NCBI GenBank assembly: GCA_008501825.1
Contig: QQUA01000013.1
Span: 620,001 to 684,000 of the forward strand
Direction: 5' to 3'
Source of the DNA: Planctomycetota bacterium
Lineage (GTDB): Bacteria; Planctomycetota; UBA1135
DNA length: 64,000 nt
This document shows, in pieces, positions 44,304 to 52,372 of this stretch. Below the pieces are notes generated by a model. The model ran no database searches. It had not been told where the DNA came from and worked only from the letters and a program-made list of their open reading frames with translations. Position numbers and translations under genes: made by a program. Each line of letters starts with the position of its first letter. The first letter of the stretch is position 1.

Positions 44304-44843
44304 CTAGGAAACCGACTTACCAACCTTTCGGCGCACAATTTCGCCCTTGTAACGAATGCCCTTGCCTTTGTAGGGCTCGGGAGGCCGGACGCGGCGGATA
44401 TTGGCAGCGAACTGGCCTACTTTCTGCTTGTCGATGCCGCGAACCACGATCTCGGTCGGGTTCGGGACCTCAATCTGGATCCCGTCCGGGGCATCCATCT
44501 TGACCGGATGGCAAAAGCCAATCTGCATTTCAATGCCCTTGCCGGCCGCCTTGGCGTTCCAACCGGTGCCGACGATTTCCAAGGAAGCCGAGAATCCTTG
44601 GGTCACGCCTTCCACCATGTTGGCCAAATGAGCCCGAACCAAGCCATGCAGGGCTCGAGCTTTTCGCCCGCCGCCCCCGGTTTGTTTGACCACGGCAGCA
44701 TTCTCCTCCTGCTCCACGGTGACTTCCGGGAACAGAGGAAATTGCAATTCTCCCTTGGGTCCTTTGATCTGAACGTGGTCGGCAGCCACGGTAAGGCTGA
44801 CGCCCGCCGGGAGAGAAACCGCTTTCTTGCCAATGCGTGACAT
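44304..44843 (-). CDS. rplF: Ribosomal protein L6
   Basis: The 179-residue protein starts MSRIGKKAVSLPAGVSLTV and has the C-terminal motif RVRPPEPYKGKGIRYKGE close to the sarcin-ricin loop. It is six bases upstream of rplR. Confidence 0.98.
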   Translation of the reverse strand: MSRIGKKAVSLPAGVSLTVAADHVQIKGPKGELQFPLFPEVTVEQEENAAVVKQTGGGGRKARALHGLVRAHLANMVEGVTQGFSASLEIVGTGWNAKAAGKGIEMQIGFCHPVKMDAPDGIQIEVPNPTEIVVRGIDKQKVGQFAANIRRVRPPEPYKGKGIRYKGEIVRRKVGKSVS

Positions 44844-44853
44844 GAGTCTCCTC

Positions 44854-45255
44854 CTAGAAAATGGTGCAGAGGACTTCGCCGCCTAAACCTTGTTCGGAAG
44901 CTTGCTTGCCGGTCATGACCCCTTTGGGGGTGGACAGCAAAGCGGTTCCAAGGCCGCGGCGGACTTGGGGAATATCCTTGCTTCCGACGTAAACCCGGCA
45001 TCCCGGTTTGGAGATCCGAGTAAGTTCGGTAATCGCGGAACGGCCGTCTTGATCGTATTTCAAGTGCAGGCGCAGAAGGCCGAAACCCTGGACGTCTTTC
45101 GCAGCTTCCACGTCACGCAGATAGCCCTGGTCCTTGAGCGCCAAGGCCACCGAGGACTTGATCTTCGAGGCGGGCATTTCGACGATCTTCTTCCTCACTT
45201 GGATCCCGTTCCGGATCCGAGTCAGCATGTCGGCAATGGGGTCGGTCATGGTCAT
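44854..45255 (-). CDS. rpsH: Ribosomal protein S8
   Basis: The 133-residue protein starts MTMTDPIADMLTRIRNG and ends with the conserved region ISKPGCRVYVGSKDIPQVRR, LLSTPKGVMTG and GGEVLCTIF. It binds 16S helix 21 and is the spc-operon regulator in Escherichia coli; no matching mRNA site was identified here. Confidence 0.98.
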   Translation of the reverse strand: MTMTDPIADMLTRIRNGIQVRKKIVEMPASKIKSSVALALKDQGYLRDVEAAKDVQGFGLLRLHLKYDQDGRSAITELTRISKPGCRVYVGSKDIPQVRRGLGTALLSTPKGVMTGKQASEQGLGGEVLCTIF

Positions 45256-45315
45256 GGTGAGAACCTCGCGAGCTTCGTTGGCTTACCGGTTGGAAGTGGA
45301 TGAACCTGTTTGGGC

Positions 45316-45621
45316 TTACCAGGAAGACTTGCGTACCCCGGGAAGCTCACCCTTGTGAGCCAGTCTCCGGAACACCAGACGGGAAACGCCGAAGCGCCGG
45401 TAGTAAGCGTGGGGACGGCCGGTCACCGCGCAACGGTTCTTCAACCGGGACCGGCTACTGTCCCGGGGAAGGCGGGCCAGCTTGGCGCTGGCTTCTAGTT
45501 TCTCCTCCAAGCTGGTGCTCGGACTGGAGATGATTTCTTTCAAAGCCCGGCGGCGATCCGCGTACTGGGCCACCATCTTTTCTCTTTTCTTCTGGCGAAG
45601 AACGACGCTTGTTTTGGCCAT
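45316..45621 (-). CDS. rpsN: Ribosomal protein S14, long zinc-free form
   Basis: ATG 45621 gives 101 residues beginning [16 protein letters not shown]. The C-terminal half reads [20 protein letters not shown] with a single cysteine, so it is the longer zinc-independent form as in Escherichia coli, while L36 and S4 in this genome keep zinc ligands. The upstream part of the open frame lies in rplE and is not used. Confidence 0.97.
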   Translation of the reverse strand: MAKTSVVLRQKKREKMVAQYADRRRALKEIISSPSTSLEEKLEASAKLARLPRDSSRSRLKNRCAVTGRPHAYYRRFGVSRLVFRRLAHKGELPGVRKSSW

Positions 45622-45638
45622 GAGAATTCGGTTCGGAA

Positions 45639-46178
45639 TCAGCGACGCCGGAAGGGCATGCCTAAGCCTTCGAGGAGTGCCCGACCTTCTTCGTCGGTGC
45701 GGGCGTTGGTCACGATGGTCACGTTCATGCCCTGCATGTACTCGACCTTGTCCAGATCGATTTCCGGAAACAGGGTTTGCTCGGTCAAGCCCAAACTGTA
45801 GTTGCCTCGCCCGTCCAACTTGTCCCCGACGCCGCGGAAATCTCGGATTCGCGGCAACACCAGGGAAATCAGACGATCGAGAAACTCGTACATCCGCGGC
45901 CCGCGCAAGGTGACCATGCAACCGATGGGCATGCCTTGGCGCAAGCGAAAACCGGACACCGAGCGTTGGGCGTTGTTGATCACCGCCTTCTGGCCGGTGA
46001 TGCGGGTGAGATCTTTGGCCGCGGATTCCACTCGGGCCCGGTTCTCCACCGCTTTGCCGACCCCCATGCTGACCACCACTTTTTGCACCTTGGGGATCTG
46101 CATAGGGTTTTGGTAAGAGAACCGCTCCTTCAGAGAAGGCCGGATCTGCTGTTGGTAGCTTTCAAGAAGGCGGGGCAT
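45639..46178 (-). CDS. rplE: Ribosomal protein L5
   Basis: The 179-residue 5S rRNA-binding protein starts [20 protein letters not shown] at ATG 46178; the in-frame TTG nine bases upstream is not needed. It has [41 protein letters not shown] core and [19 protein letters not shown]. Confidence 0.98.
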   Translation of the reverse strand: MPRLLESYQQQIRPSLKERFSYQNPMQIPKVQKVVVSMGVGKAVENRARVESAAKDLTRITGQKAVINNAQRSVSGFRLRQGMPIGCMVTLRGPRMYEFLDRLISLVLPRIRDFRGVGDKLDGRGNYSLGLTEQTLFPEIDLDKVEYMQGMNVTIVTNARTDEEGRALLEGLGMPFRRR

Positions 46179-46183
46179 GACGA

Positions 46184-46504
46184 TCAATCAAATTTGGTGC
46201 CGCAGGGAATGCCGACCCGGACTTTCTTGCCGTCCACGGTTTCGGTACGAGTGCGAACCCCCTTCTTGGCTTTGTCGCTCCAAAGCAAAACGTTCGAGGC
46301 GGCGATCGGCATTTCCCGTTCCACTCGCCCCCCCTGGGGATTGGCTTGAGTCTTGCGCAGGTGTTTCACCCGCACGTTGATCCCTTCCACGACCACTCGG
46401 CCTTCATTGGCCAGCAGGCGTAGTACCTTGCCTTTCTGGCCGAGGTCGTTTCCGGCGATGACGACTACTTCGTCGCCTTTTTTGACATGCATGGTGGAAG
46501 CCAT
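46184..46504 (-). CDS. rplX: Ribosomal protein L24
   Basis: The 106-residue assembly initiator has the KOW motif HVKKGDEVVVIAGNDLGQKG. GGAGGTGG inside the end of rplN lies about ten bases before ATG 46504, which decides this start over the GTG six bases upstream. Confidence 0.97.
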   Translation of the reverse strand: MASTMHVKKGDEVVVIAGNDLGQKGKVLRLLANEGRVVVEGINVRVKHLRKTQANPQGGRVEREMPIAASNVLLWSDKAKKGVRTRTETVDGKKVRVGIPCGTKFD

Positions 46505-46506
46505 GA

Positions 46507-46875
46507 TCACACCACCTCCTGAGCCAGAGACACGATCTTCATAAAGTTCCGCTCCCGCAATTCCCGGGCGACGGCGCCGAAAATCCGAGTCCCTCTCGGG
46601 TTGCCGTCGTTGTCCACCAAGACCAGGGCATTGCTGTCGAAGCGAACGTAGGAACCATCGGTACGGCGCACCCGATTGCGGGTGCGGACGATGACGCCTC
46701 GTACCACCTGGCCGGACTTGACGTCACTTCCAGGAGTGGCCTTTTTCACTGAGGCAACGATGAGATCACCAAGGCCGGCAAAACGCCGCCCGGTGCCTCC
46801 GAGGACCTTGATGCACTGAACCTCTTTGGCGCCGCTGTTGTCGGCCACGTCCAAGCGAGTTTGCATTTGGATCAT
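46507..46875 (-). CDS. rplN: Ribosomal protein L14
   Basis: The 122-residue 50S interface protein starts [20 protein letters not shown], with [20 protein letters not shown] and [20 protein letters not shown]. It directly precedes rplX. Confidence 0.98.
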   Translation of the reverse strand: MIQMQTRLDVADNSGAKEVQCIKVLGGTGRRFAGLGDLIVASVKKATPGSDVKSGQVVRGVIVRTRNRVRRTDGSYVRFDSNALVLVDNDGNPRGTRIFGAVARELRERNFMKIVSLAQEVV

Positions 46876-46914
46876 GATTCTTCCCTCTGCTCACGCGTGC
46901 TGCGGTCGACGGGC

Positions 46915-47223
46915 TCAGGCCCCCGGCGCCTTTTCCAGAATTTTGACGAGTCGCCAGCGCTTCAATTTGCTGAGCGGGCGCGTTCCCATGATCTCCACCT
47001 TGTCTCCGACCCGGGCTTCGTTGTTCTCGTCGTGAGCGTAGAACTTGTTCTGCTTGCGGAGCACTTTGTGGTACAGCGCGTGGCGGGTGGTTTGGGTGAC
47101 TTCCACGACGATGGATTTGTCCATCTTGGTGGACACGACCCGCCCTTTCAGGACCTTTCGTTGGCCCCGGCTGTTTTGGCTTTGTTCCGCCGCCGCGCTT
47201 TCCGTTTGTGTGGTTTCGCTCAT
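46915..47223 (-). CDS. rpsQ: Ribosomal protein S17
   Basis: The core runs from about residue 22 ([20 protein letters not shown]) to [20 protein letters not shown]. About 20 polar residues rich in Glu, Thr, Ser and Gln precede it, longer than in Escherichia coli. It binds 16S helices 7 and 11. Confidence 0.96.
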   Translation of the reverse strand: MSETTQTESAAAEQSQNSRGQRKVLKGRVVSTKMDKSIVVEVTQTTRHALYHKVLRKQNKFYAHDENNEARVGDKVEIMGTRPLSKLKRWRLVKILEKAPGA

Positions 47224-47252
47224 TTGGATTCGCTCCTACCCCTGCAGGATTC

Positions 47253-47477
47253 CTAACGGGACTCCTCGCGGGATTCCTGCCCCCGCAGGTGCAATTCGCG
47301 CTCTCGAAGAATGGTCCTCATGCGAGCCAAATCCCGCCGGGTGCGGCGGATTTTGGCCGGATCCGGGTTGCCCTCGGTCAGGCTGCGGAAATTCAAATCG
47401 AACAGCTCTTTTTCCAGCTTTTCGATGTCGAACAAAATCTCGGCGTCTTCTTTGCCGCGGATTTCTGAAGGCTTCAT
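47253..47477 (-). CDS. rpmC: Ribosomal protein L29
   Basis: ATG 47477 (MKPSEIRGKEDAEILFDIEK) gives 74 residues of two long helices ending in a charged tail. The protein lies at the tunnel exit beside L23 and contacts SRP and trigger factor. The ATG 21 bases upstream would add a hydrophobic stretch not found in the family. Confidence 0.95.
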   Translation of the reverse strand: MKPSEIRGKEDAEILFDIEKLEKELFDLNFRSLTEGNPDPAKIRRTRRDLARMRTILRERELHLRGQESREESR

Positions 47478-47511
47478 GGCTAAGGCTCCCAGGTTCAAAA
47501 TGGCAGGGCCG

Positions 47512-47922
47512 TTAATGGTGTTTGCGGGCCACCATGCGAACCTTCACCGGCATCTTGTGAGCCACGCGGTTGAAGGCCTTGCGAGCGGTAGGAGCCTCGA
47601 CTCCACCGATTTCGTACAGGATGGTGCCGGGCTTGACCACCGCCACCCACCGATCGATGTCACCCTTGCCGGATCCCATCCGCACTTCCTGCGGCTTGGC
47701 GGTCACGGATTTGTGAGGGAAGACTCGAATCCAGAGCTTGCCTTCGCCGGCGGCCCGGTTGGCGGCCACCCGGCCGGCTTCGATGGTCCTGGCGCTCAAC
47801 CAGCACCAATCCAAAGCCTGCAAGCCGTAATCCCCGAACACCACCTTGTTGCCACGAGTGGCGCTGCCTCGAACCCGTCCGCGCTGGGACTTGCGGTACT
47901 TCACACGCTTGGGCATCAACAT
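47512..47922 (-). CDS. rplP: Ribosomal protein L16
   Basis: The 136-residue protein starts [20 protein letters not shown] and contains [20 protein letters not shown] and [20 protein letters not shown]. It helps position the A-site tRNA on the 50S subunit. Confidence 0.98.
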   Translation of the reverse strand: MLMPKRVKYRKSQRGRVRGSATRGNKVVFGDYGLQALDWCWLSARTIEAGRVAANRAAGEGKLWIRVFPHKSVTAKPQEVRMGSGKGDIDRWVAVVKPGTILYEIGGVEAPTARKAFNRVAHKMPVKVRMVARKHH

Positions 47923-47956
47923 GTGCTTTGTGCCTCCTGCTCCTCAGGGTTAAGGC

Positions 47957-48592
47957 TCAGACGGTCTCGTCGTCCTTACCGGTGTAGATCCAAACCTTGA
48001 CGCCGAGAACTCCATAAGTGGTTTTGGCTTCCGAGAAGCCATAGCCGACTTTGGTGGCCAAGGTCTGCAGGGGAATGCGGCCGGACCGTTGGGTCAGGCG
48101 GCGACTCATTTCCGCTCCGTCGATGCGGCCGGAAACTTGAATTTTCACGCCTTGGGCGCCGGCGTTCATGGTGTTTTCCATCACCCGCTTGATTTGCCGG
48201 CGAGGGGAAACGCGGCGCTCGATGGCGGCGGCCAAGTTCTCGGAAACGGTCTGGGCGTCCAAATCCCAGTGACGGACTTCTTGGATGTCCATCTTGACTT
48301 CGCTTCCGGTCAGCTTTTCGATGTCGGCCACCAGAGCGTCTCGGGTGGCATAGCCACGGCCGATGACTTCGCCCTTGCGGGTGGCCAGGATCATGACCGT
48401 GACCCGGTCGCCCCGCTGTTGGATGTCCACTCGAGAAATGACGCCCTTGCGAAACCGCTTGCTAATCATTTCCCGAATCTTGTAATCGATCAGCAGTTTG
48501 CCGGCGTACTCCTTTCCGCGACCGTACCAGCGGGACCGCCAGGGTTCGCTGATGCCGACGCGGAATCCGATGGGATGGATTTTCTGACCCAT
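47957..48592 (-). CDS. rpsC: Ribosomal protein S3
   Basis: The 211-residue protein starts MGQKIHPIGFRVGISEPWRS; it has a KH domain (DRVTVMILATRKGEVIGRGY) and the C-domain GRIDGAEMSRRLTQRSGRIP near the mRNA entry. It ends shortly after VLGVKVWIYTGK. Confidence 0.98.
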   Translation of the reverse strand: MGQKIHPIGFRVGISEPWRSRWYGRGKEYAGKLLIDYKIREMISKRFRKGVISRVDIQQRGDRVTVMILATRKGEVIGRGYATRDALVADIEKLTGSEVKMDIQEVRHWDLDAQTVSENLAAAIERRVSPRRQIKRVMENTMNAGAQGVKIQVSGRIDGAEMSRRLTQRSGRIPLQTLATKVGYGFSEAKTTYGVLGVKVWIYTGKDDETV

Positions 48593-48595
48593 GGC

Positions 48596-48943
48596 TTAGG
48601 ACTCCTGTTCCGAAAGGGTGACCAACAGATGTGAAGTCCGGCGCCGAATGGGCATGGCCCTACCCATCGAACCGGGGCGGAAACGAGCCCGCCCGTGAAG
48701 CAAAGGACCGCCGTCGGCTCGGGCATCCTGAACCACCAGGCGGTTGACGTCGACCCCTTCATCCTGGCTGGCGTTGGCAACCGCCGAAGCCAGAACCTTG
48801 CGGAACAAATAAGCGCCGCGGCTGGGGTGAACTTCCAACACCTGCAAGGCACGGTTGACGTCCATGCCGCGAATCAAATTGGCAGCCGGACGGGCCTTTT
48901 TAGCGGAGATGTGCGCGTAACGATGACTGGCACGGAAATCCAT
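48596..48943 (-). CDS. rplV: Ribosomal protein L22
   Basis: The 115-residue protein has RYAHISAKKARPAANLIRGM and the extended loop DARADGGPLLHGRARFRPGS lining the exit tunnel. It starts 23 bases after rpsS and ends three bases before rpsC. Confidence 0.98.
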   Translation of the reverse strand: MDFRASHRYAHISAKKARPAANLIRGMDVNRALQVLEVHPSRGAYLFRKVLASAVANASQDEGVDVNRLVVQDARADGGPLLHGRARFRPGSMGRAMPIRRRTSHLLVTLSEQES

Positions 48944-48966
48944 GATTGCTAACTCCTATGCCAGAT

Positions 48967-49230
48967 CTACTTGCCCTTGGAATGCCCGCGGAAGGTGCGG
49001 GTCGGGGAAAACTCACCGAGTCGATGGCCGACCATGTCCTCGGTAATGAAGATCTTTTTGAAGGTCTTCCCGTTGTGGACATTAAAGGTGTAGCCGACGT
49101 ACTCGGGCAAAATGGTGCTGGCCCTTGCCCAAGTCTTGATCGGTTGCTTCGAACCCTCGTGACGGGCCTTCAGGAACTTGCGGTGAAGGCGGGGCTCGAT
49201 CCAGGGTCCTTTCTTAATGCTGCGGGACAT
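48967..49230 (-). CDS. rpsS: Ribosomal protein S19
   Basis: The 87-residue 30S head protein starts [20 protein letters not shown] and ends [19 protein letters not shown]. It is three bases downstream of rplB. Confidence 0.98.
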   Translation of the reverse strand: MSRSIKKGPWIEPRLHRKFLKARHEGSKQPIKTWARASTILPEYVGYTFNVHNGKTFKKIFITEDMVGHRLGEFSPTRTFRGHSKGK

Positions 49231-49233
49231 GGC

Positions 49234-50067
49234 TTACCTCACGCCTTTTTGCCGGCGCCTGACGATGAGCTTGTTGGTGATCTTGTTCTTCTTCCGGGTC
49301 TTGCCGCCCTTGGCCGGCTTGCCCCAGGGAGAGACCGGGTGCTTACCCTTGGTGCGCCCTTCGCCCCCGCCGTGGGGGTGAGCCGCCGGGTACATCGCCA
49401 CGCCACGAACGTGGGGCCGTTTGCCCATGTGGCGTTTGCGACCGGCCTTGCCCAATCGAACGTTCTGGTGATCGGCGTTGCCGATTTCCCCGACGGTGGC
49501 CCGGCAACTGACGTGAACCCGCCTCAGTTCTCCACTGGGCAGGGCTAACAGCGCGTACTTGCCTTCTCGAGCAGCCAACCTGGCCGAAGTGCCAGCGGAG
49601 CGGACCATCTTGCCTCCCTGCCCGGGACGCAATTCCACGTTGTGGACCGACAAGCCCAAAGGAATGTCTGAAAGTGGCATGGCACAGCCGACCTTGGGCT
49701 CCACCCTGCGGCCGGACACCACTGACATTCCTTGCTCCAAGCCCTTCGGCCAAAGAATGTAGCGCTTTTCTCCATCCACGTAGTGCAACAAGGCAATGTA
49801 CGCGGACCGGTTGGGGTCGTACTCGATGTGAGCGACTTTGGCGGGCACCCCATCTTTGTTTCGCTTGAAATCAATGATGCGGTAACGCCGCTTGTGCCCC
49901 CCACCGCGATGGCGTGCGGTCACCCGGCCGAGATTGTTGCGGCCGCCGGTTTTCTTCAGGGGGGCAAGCAGGCTCTTCTCCGGCTTCTGGCGAGTGATTT
50001 CCGCCCGATCTAGGACGGAAGCACCGCGGCGGCCGGGTGAGGTCGGCTTGTAAGTTTTGATTCCCAT
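49234..50067 (-). CDS. rplB: Ribosomal protein L2
   Basis: The 277-residue protein, needed for subunit association and peptidyl transfer, has [20 protein letters not shown] in the N-terminal part and [19 protein letters not shown] near the C-terminus with the conserved histidine loop. Confidence 0.98.
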   Translation of the reverse strand: MGIKTYKPTSPGRRGASVLDRAEITRQKPEKSLLAPLKKTGGRNNLGRVTARHRGGGHKRRYRIIDFKRNKDGVPAKVAHIEYDPNRSAYIALLHYVDGEKRYILWPKGLEQGMSVVSGRRVEPKVGCAMPLSDIPLGLSVHNVELRPGQGGKMVRSAGTSARLAAREGKYALLALPSGELRRVHVSCRATVGEIGNADHQNVRLGKAGRKRHMGKRPHVRGVAMYPAAHPHGGGEGRTKGKHPVSPWGKPAKGGKTRKKNKITNKLIVRRRQKGVR

Positions 50068-50116
50068 GGTTTCGCCCTCCTATCTTTCTTCCACGTTTTT
50101 CTGCTGAAGAACGGGC

Positions 50117-50407
50117 CTACAGGAGGTCGATCTTGTGGCCTTCTTTGAGCTTCACCACCGCGATCTTCTTCGCCGGGGTGAGGAAATGGTTCATGCCTCG
50201 GCGCCTGGGCTTCCCCGGCCGAACCATGGTTTTCACCGAAGCCACTTCTACTTCGAAGAGTTTCTCCACCGCAGCTCGGATTTCGATCCGGTTGGCGCTG
50301 CCGGCTACTTCAAAGCGGTAAACGTTGAGGCGCTCTTGCTCCTCGGTGGACTTTTCGGTCAAAACCGGGCGGAGAATGATCCGGTAGTAATCAGAGACCT
50401 GGGTCAT
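50117..50407 (-). CDS. rplW: Ribosomal protein L23
   Basis: The 96-residue exit-tunnel protein has IILRPVLTEKSTEEQERLNV at the start and VKTMVRPGKPRRRGMNHFLT. It provides the docking site for SRP, whose RNA is encoded at 30321-30438. Confidence 0.97.
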   Translation of the reverse strand: MTQVSDYYRIILRPVLTEKSTEEQERLNVYRFEVAGSANRIEIRAAVEKLFEVEVASVKTMVRPGKPRRRGMNHFLTPAKKIAVVKLKEGHKIDLL

Positions 50408-50410
50408 GAT

Positions 50411-51088
50411 TTAGCCCTCCGCCTGGGAGTCTTGTTGACAAGTGCCATGGCCGCCGCCGATTCCATCGAAGCGCTGTTCCATGACTTCCAATGCACCTTC
50501 TTGGGCCAACAGCCACTTGTGGGCCAGAAGGTCGTAGGCATTCACTTCCACCGCCGGTTTCACCCGAACTTGGGGGAAGTTGCGAAAGGATTTCCACAAG
50601 TTGGTGTCGGGCTCGACCAAAACCACCAAAGCGGTTCCTTGCGGGGCGCAGTCAGCCAACACCTTGCGGGCCAATTTGGCCGAAGGCTTGTCGGCGGACA
50701 GGCCTTGCAACACTTTGACTTCGCCGTCTTGAACTTTGCCGAGCAAGGCGCTGCGCAAGGCGACCAAGCGTTGCTTGCGGGGAAGTTGGTATCCCCAAGC
50801 CCTCTTGTTTCGAGGCCCGAACACGGTGGCTCCACCGCGCCAGAGGGGGCTGCGGCGATCGCCGTGCCGGGCGCGACCGGTTTTCTTTTGCCGCCAAGGC
50901 TTTTTGCGGTGGCCGGCGATTTCAGTCCGAACCTTGGTGTGGGCGTCGCCTTGGCGTTGGTTGGCCTGGTATTGCACCACGGCTTCCTTCAATGTCCGGT
51001 AAAGGACCTTGGTGCCCAGCGCCTCGGTGGCGAGATCACGCTCGCCGGTGGCCCCCTTAGCTACGTCGTATGTATGGATGGTGGCCAT
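50411..51088 (-). CDS. rplD: Ribosomal protein L4
   Basis: The 225-residue protein has the tunnel loop RKKPWRQKKTGRARHGDRRS followed by PLWRGGATVFGPRNKRAWGY. About 20 residues rich in Gly and Gln extend the C-terminus beyond the usual end. L4 represses the S10 operon in gamma-Proteobacteria; here a structured leader is seen before rpsJ, but a link is only inferred. Confidence 0.97.
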   Translation of the reverse strand: MATIHTYDVAKGATGERDLATEALGTKVLYRTLKEAVVQYQANQRQGDAHTKVRTEIAGHRKKPWRQKKTGRARHGDRRSPLWRGGATVFGPRNKRAWGYQLPRKQRLVALRSALLGKVQDGEVKVLQGLSADKPSAKLARKVLADCAPQGTALVVLVEPDTNLWKSFRNFPQVRVKPAVEVNAYDLLAHKWLLAQEGALEVMEQRFDGIGGGHGTCQQDSQAEG

Positions 51089-51090
51089 GA

Positions 51091-51747
51091 TCAGTTGCTT
51101 CCACCTTGGTTAGCGCCGGTTTTGGCGGTCCGGATTTCCACGATGCCGTTAGGAGGTCCGGGTACGCCGCCGCGGACCAAAACCAAACCCATTTCCTGGT
51201 CCACGCCTTCCACTACCAGGTTCTTGACGGTGGTGCGCTTGGCGCCGTAGTGCTTGGCCATCCGGGTGCCTTTGAACACCCGGCCGGGATAGGCGCAGGC
51301 GCCGATGGCACCAGGCCGCCGGACGTTCATGCTGCCGTGAGTTTCCGGACCCCGGGCAAAGCCGTGGGCTTTAATGGTGCCGGCGAAACCCCGGCCCTTG
51401 GAAGCCCCGGCGACGTCGACCACGTCTCCGGTGGAAAAGGTTTCCACCTTCAATTCTTGGCCGACTTCAAAGCCACCGGTATCGGTCACCCGAAACTCGC
51501 GCAACACCCGGTGAGCTTTCACTCCGGCCTTTTCCGCGGCCACTCGTTGCGGTTTGTTGACGTGCTTGTCGCGAGCCGGAAGGAAGCCGATTTGGACGGC
51601 GGAGTAACCGTCGTGCTCCTGGGTTCGCAAGCCGGTCACCGTGCAAGGCCCAGCTTCCAAGATCGTCACCGGAACGACGGTGCCGTCTTCGCGGAAGATT
51701 TGGCTCATGCCCTTTTTCCGCGCTAACAGGAATTTGATGTCAGACAT
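51091..51747 (-). CDS. rplC: Ribosomal protein L3
   Basis: The 218-residue protein starts MSDIKFLLARKKGMSQIFRE and has KGRGFAGTIKAHGFARGPET and MNVRRPGAIGACAYPGRVFK reaching the peptidyl transferase centre. It follows rpsJ by 84 bases and ends two bases before rplD. Confidence 0.98.
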   Translation of the reverse strand: MSDIKFLLARKKGMSQIFREDGTVVPVTILEAGPCTVTGLRTQEHDGYSAVQIGFLPARDKHVNKPQRVAAEKAGVKAHRVLREFRVTDTGGFEVGQELKVETFSTGDVVDVAGASKGRGFAGTIKAHGFARGPETHGSMNVRRPGAIGACAYPGRVFKGTRMAKHYGAKRTTVKNLVVEGVDQEMGLVLVRGGVPGPPNGIVEIRTAKTGANQGGSN

Positions 51748-51831
51748 TTCTCGTCAGGTTTCCCGGTCTCCAACCGGGCTATTCGCAGAGGCCCCGAGGG
51801 GCGTGCGGGAGGATGGCGGGATCGCTTGGCC

Positions 51832-52137
51832 TCAGATCTTGATTCGAACGTCAACCCCGGCGGACAGAACCAGTCGGTTCAAGGCGTCCACCGTCTGGGG
51901 GGTGGGTTCCAGGAGGTACATGAGCCGCTTGTGAGTGCGGATCTCAAATTGCTCCCGGGACTTCTTGTCAATGTGAGGAGACCGAAGCACGGTGTAGCGC
52001 TCAATCCTCGTCGGTAGAGGAATGGGCCCAGACACCCGCACGCCGGTCATGCGAGCCGCTTCCAGGATCGACTCGGTCGCCTGGTCGATGGCCTCGTGGT
52101 CATAAGCCTCGAGGCGGATTTGAATGCGGTTCTCCAT
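51832..52137 (-). CDS. rpsJ: Ribosomal protein S10
   Basis: The 101-residue protein starts [20 protein letters not shown] and has [20 protein letters not shown]. It is the first gene of the S10-spc-alpha run, preceded by its own promoter and a structured leader of about 90 nt. Confidence 0.98.
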   Translation of the reverse strand: MENRIQIRLEAYDHEAIDQATESILEAARMTGVRVSGPIPLPTRIERYTVLRSPHIDKKSREQFEIRTHKRLMYLLEPTPQTVDALNRLVLSAGVDVRIKI

Positions 52138-52232
52138 GGGGTTCTACTCCAAACCCCGGTCGGCCTATCTTCCGCCAGTCCATGGCGTTAGCACTAGACT
52201 CTGACCGGGGTCCTTCCCGAAAAGGGGCCAAA
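52138..52232 (-). promoter_or_regulatory. Structured 5' leader of the S10 operon
   Basis: Between the predicted transcription start near 52227 and the rpsJ ATG, the RNA can form an outer 9-bp stem ACCCCGGTC/GACCGGGGT and, in its loop, a CGCCA-TGGAC-TGGCG hairpin. Such a leader is a candidate site for ribosomal-protein feedback. No known leader family was matched. Confidence 0.45.
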
Positions 52233-52233
52233 A

Positions 52234-52261
52234 ATTCTAACAACAGAAAGCCCCCGGTCAA
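52234..52261 (-). promoter_or_regulatory. Strong sigma70-like promoter for rpsJ operon
   Basis: On the minus strand TTGACC (52256-52261) and TAGAAT (52234-52239) are 16 bases apart. It lies in the 235-base gap after the EF-G gene and implies that the S10 cluster is transcribed independently of the str genes. Confidence 0.8.
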
Positions 52262-52270
52262 GGCCTAAGT

Positions 52271-52284
52271 CCCGGCTAGCCGGG
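52271..52284. repeat. 14-bp palindrome after EF-G gene
   Basis: CCCGGCTAGCCGGG lies about 90 bases after the EF-G stop, just upstream of the rpsJ promoter. It can form a short hairpin, but no T-run follows on the minus strand, so it is at best a weak terminator. Confidence 0.4.
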
Positions 52285-52372
52285 GATTTCCAAAACCGGC
52301 TCGGCCCGAACTCGGCAAGCCATTCCTAAGCCAAGCCCAGGACAGGAATTCCGAGTTTGGACACGGAACGAC

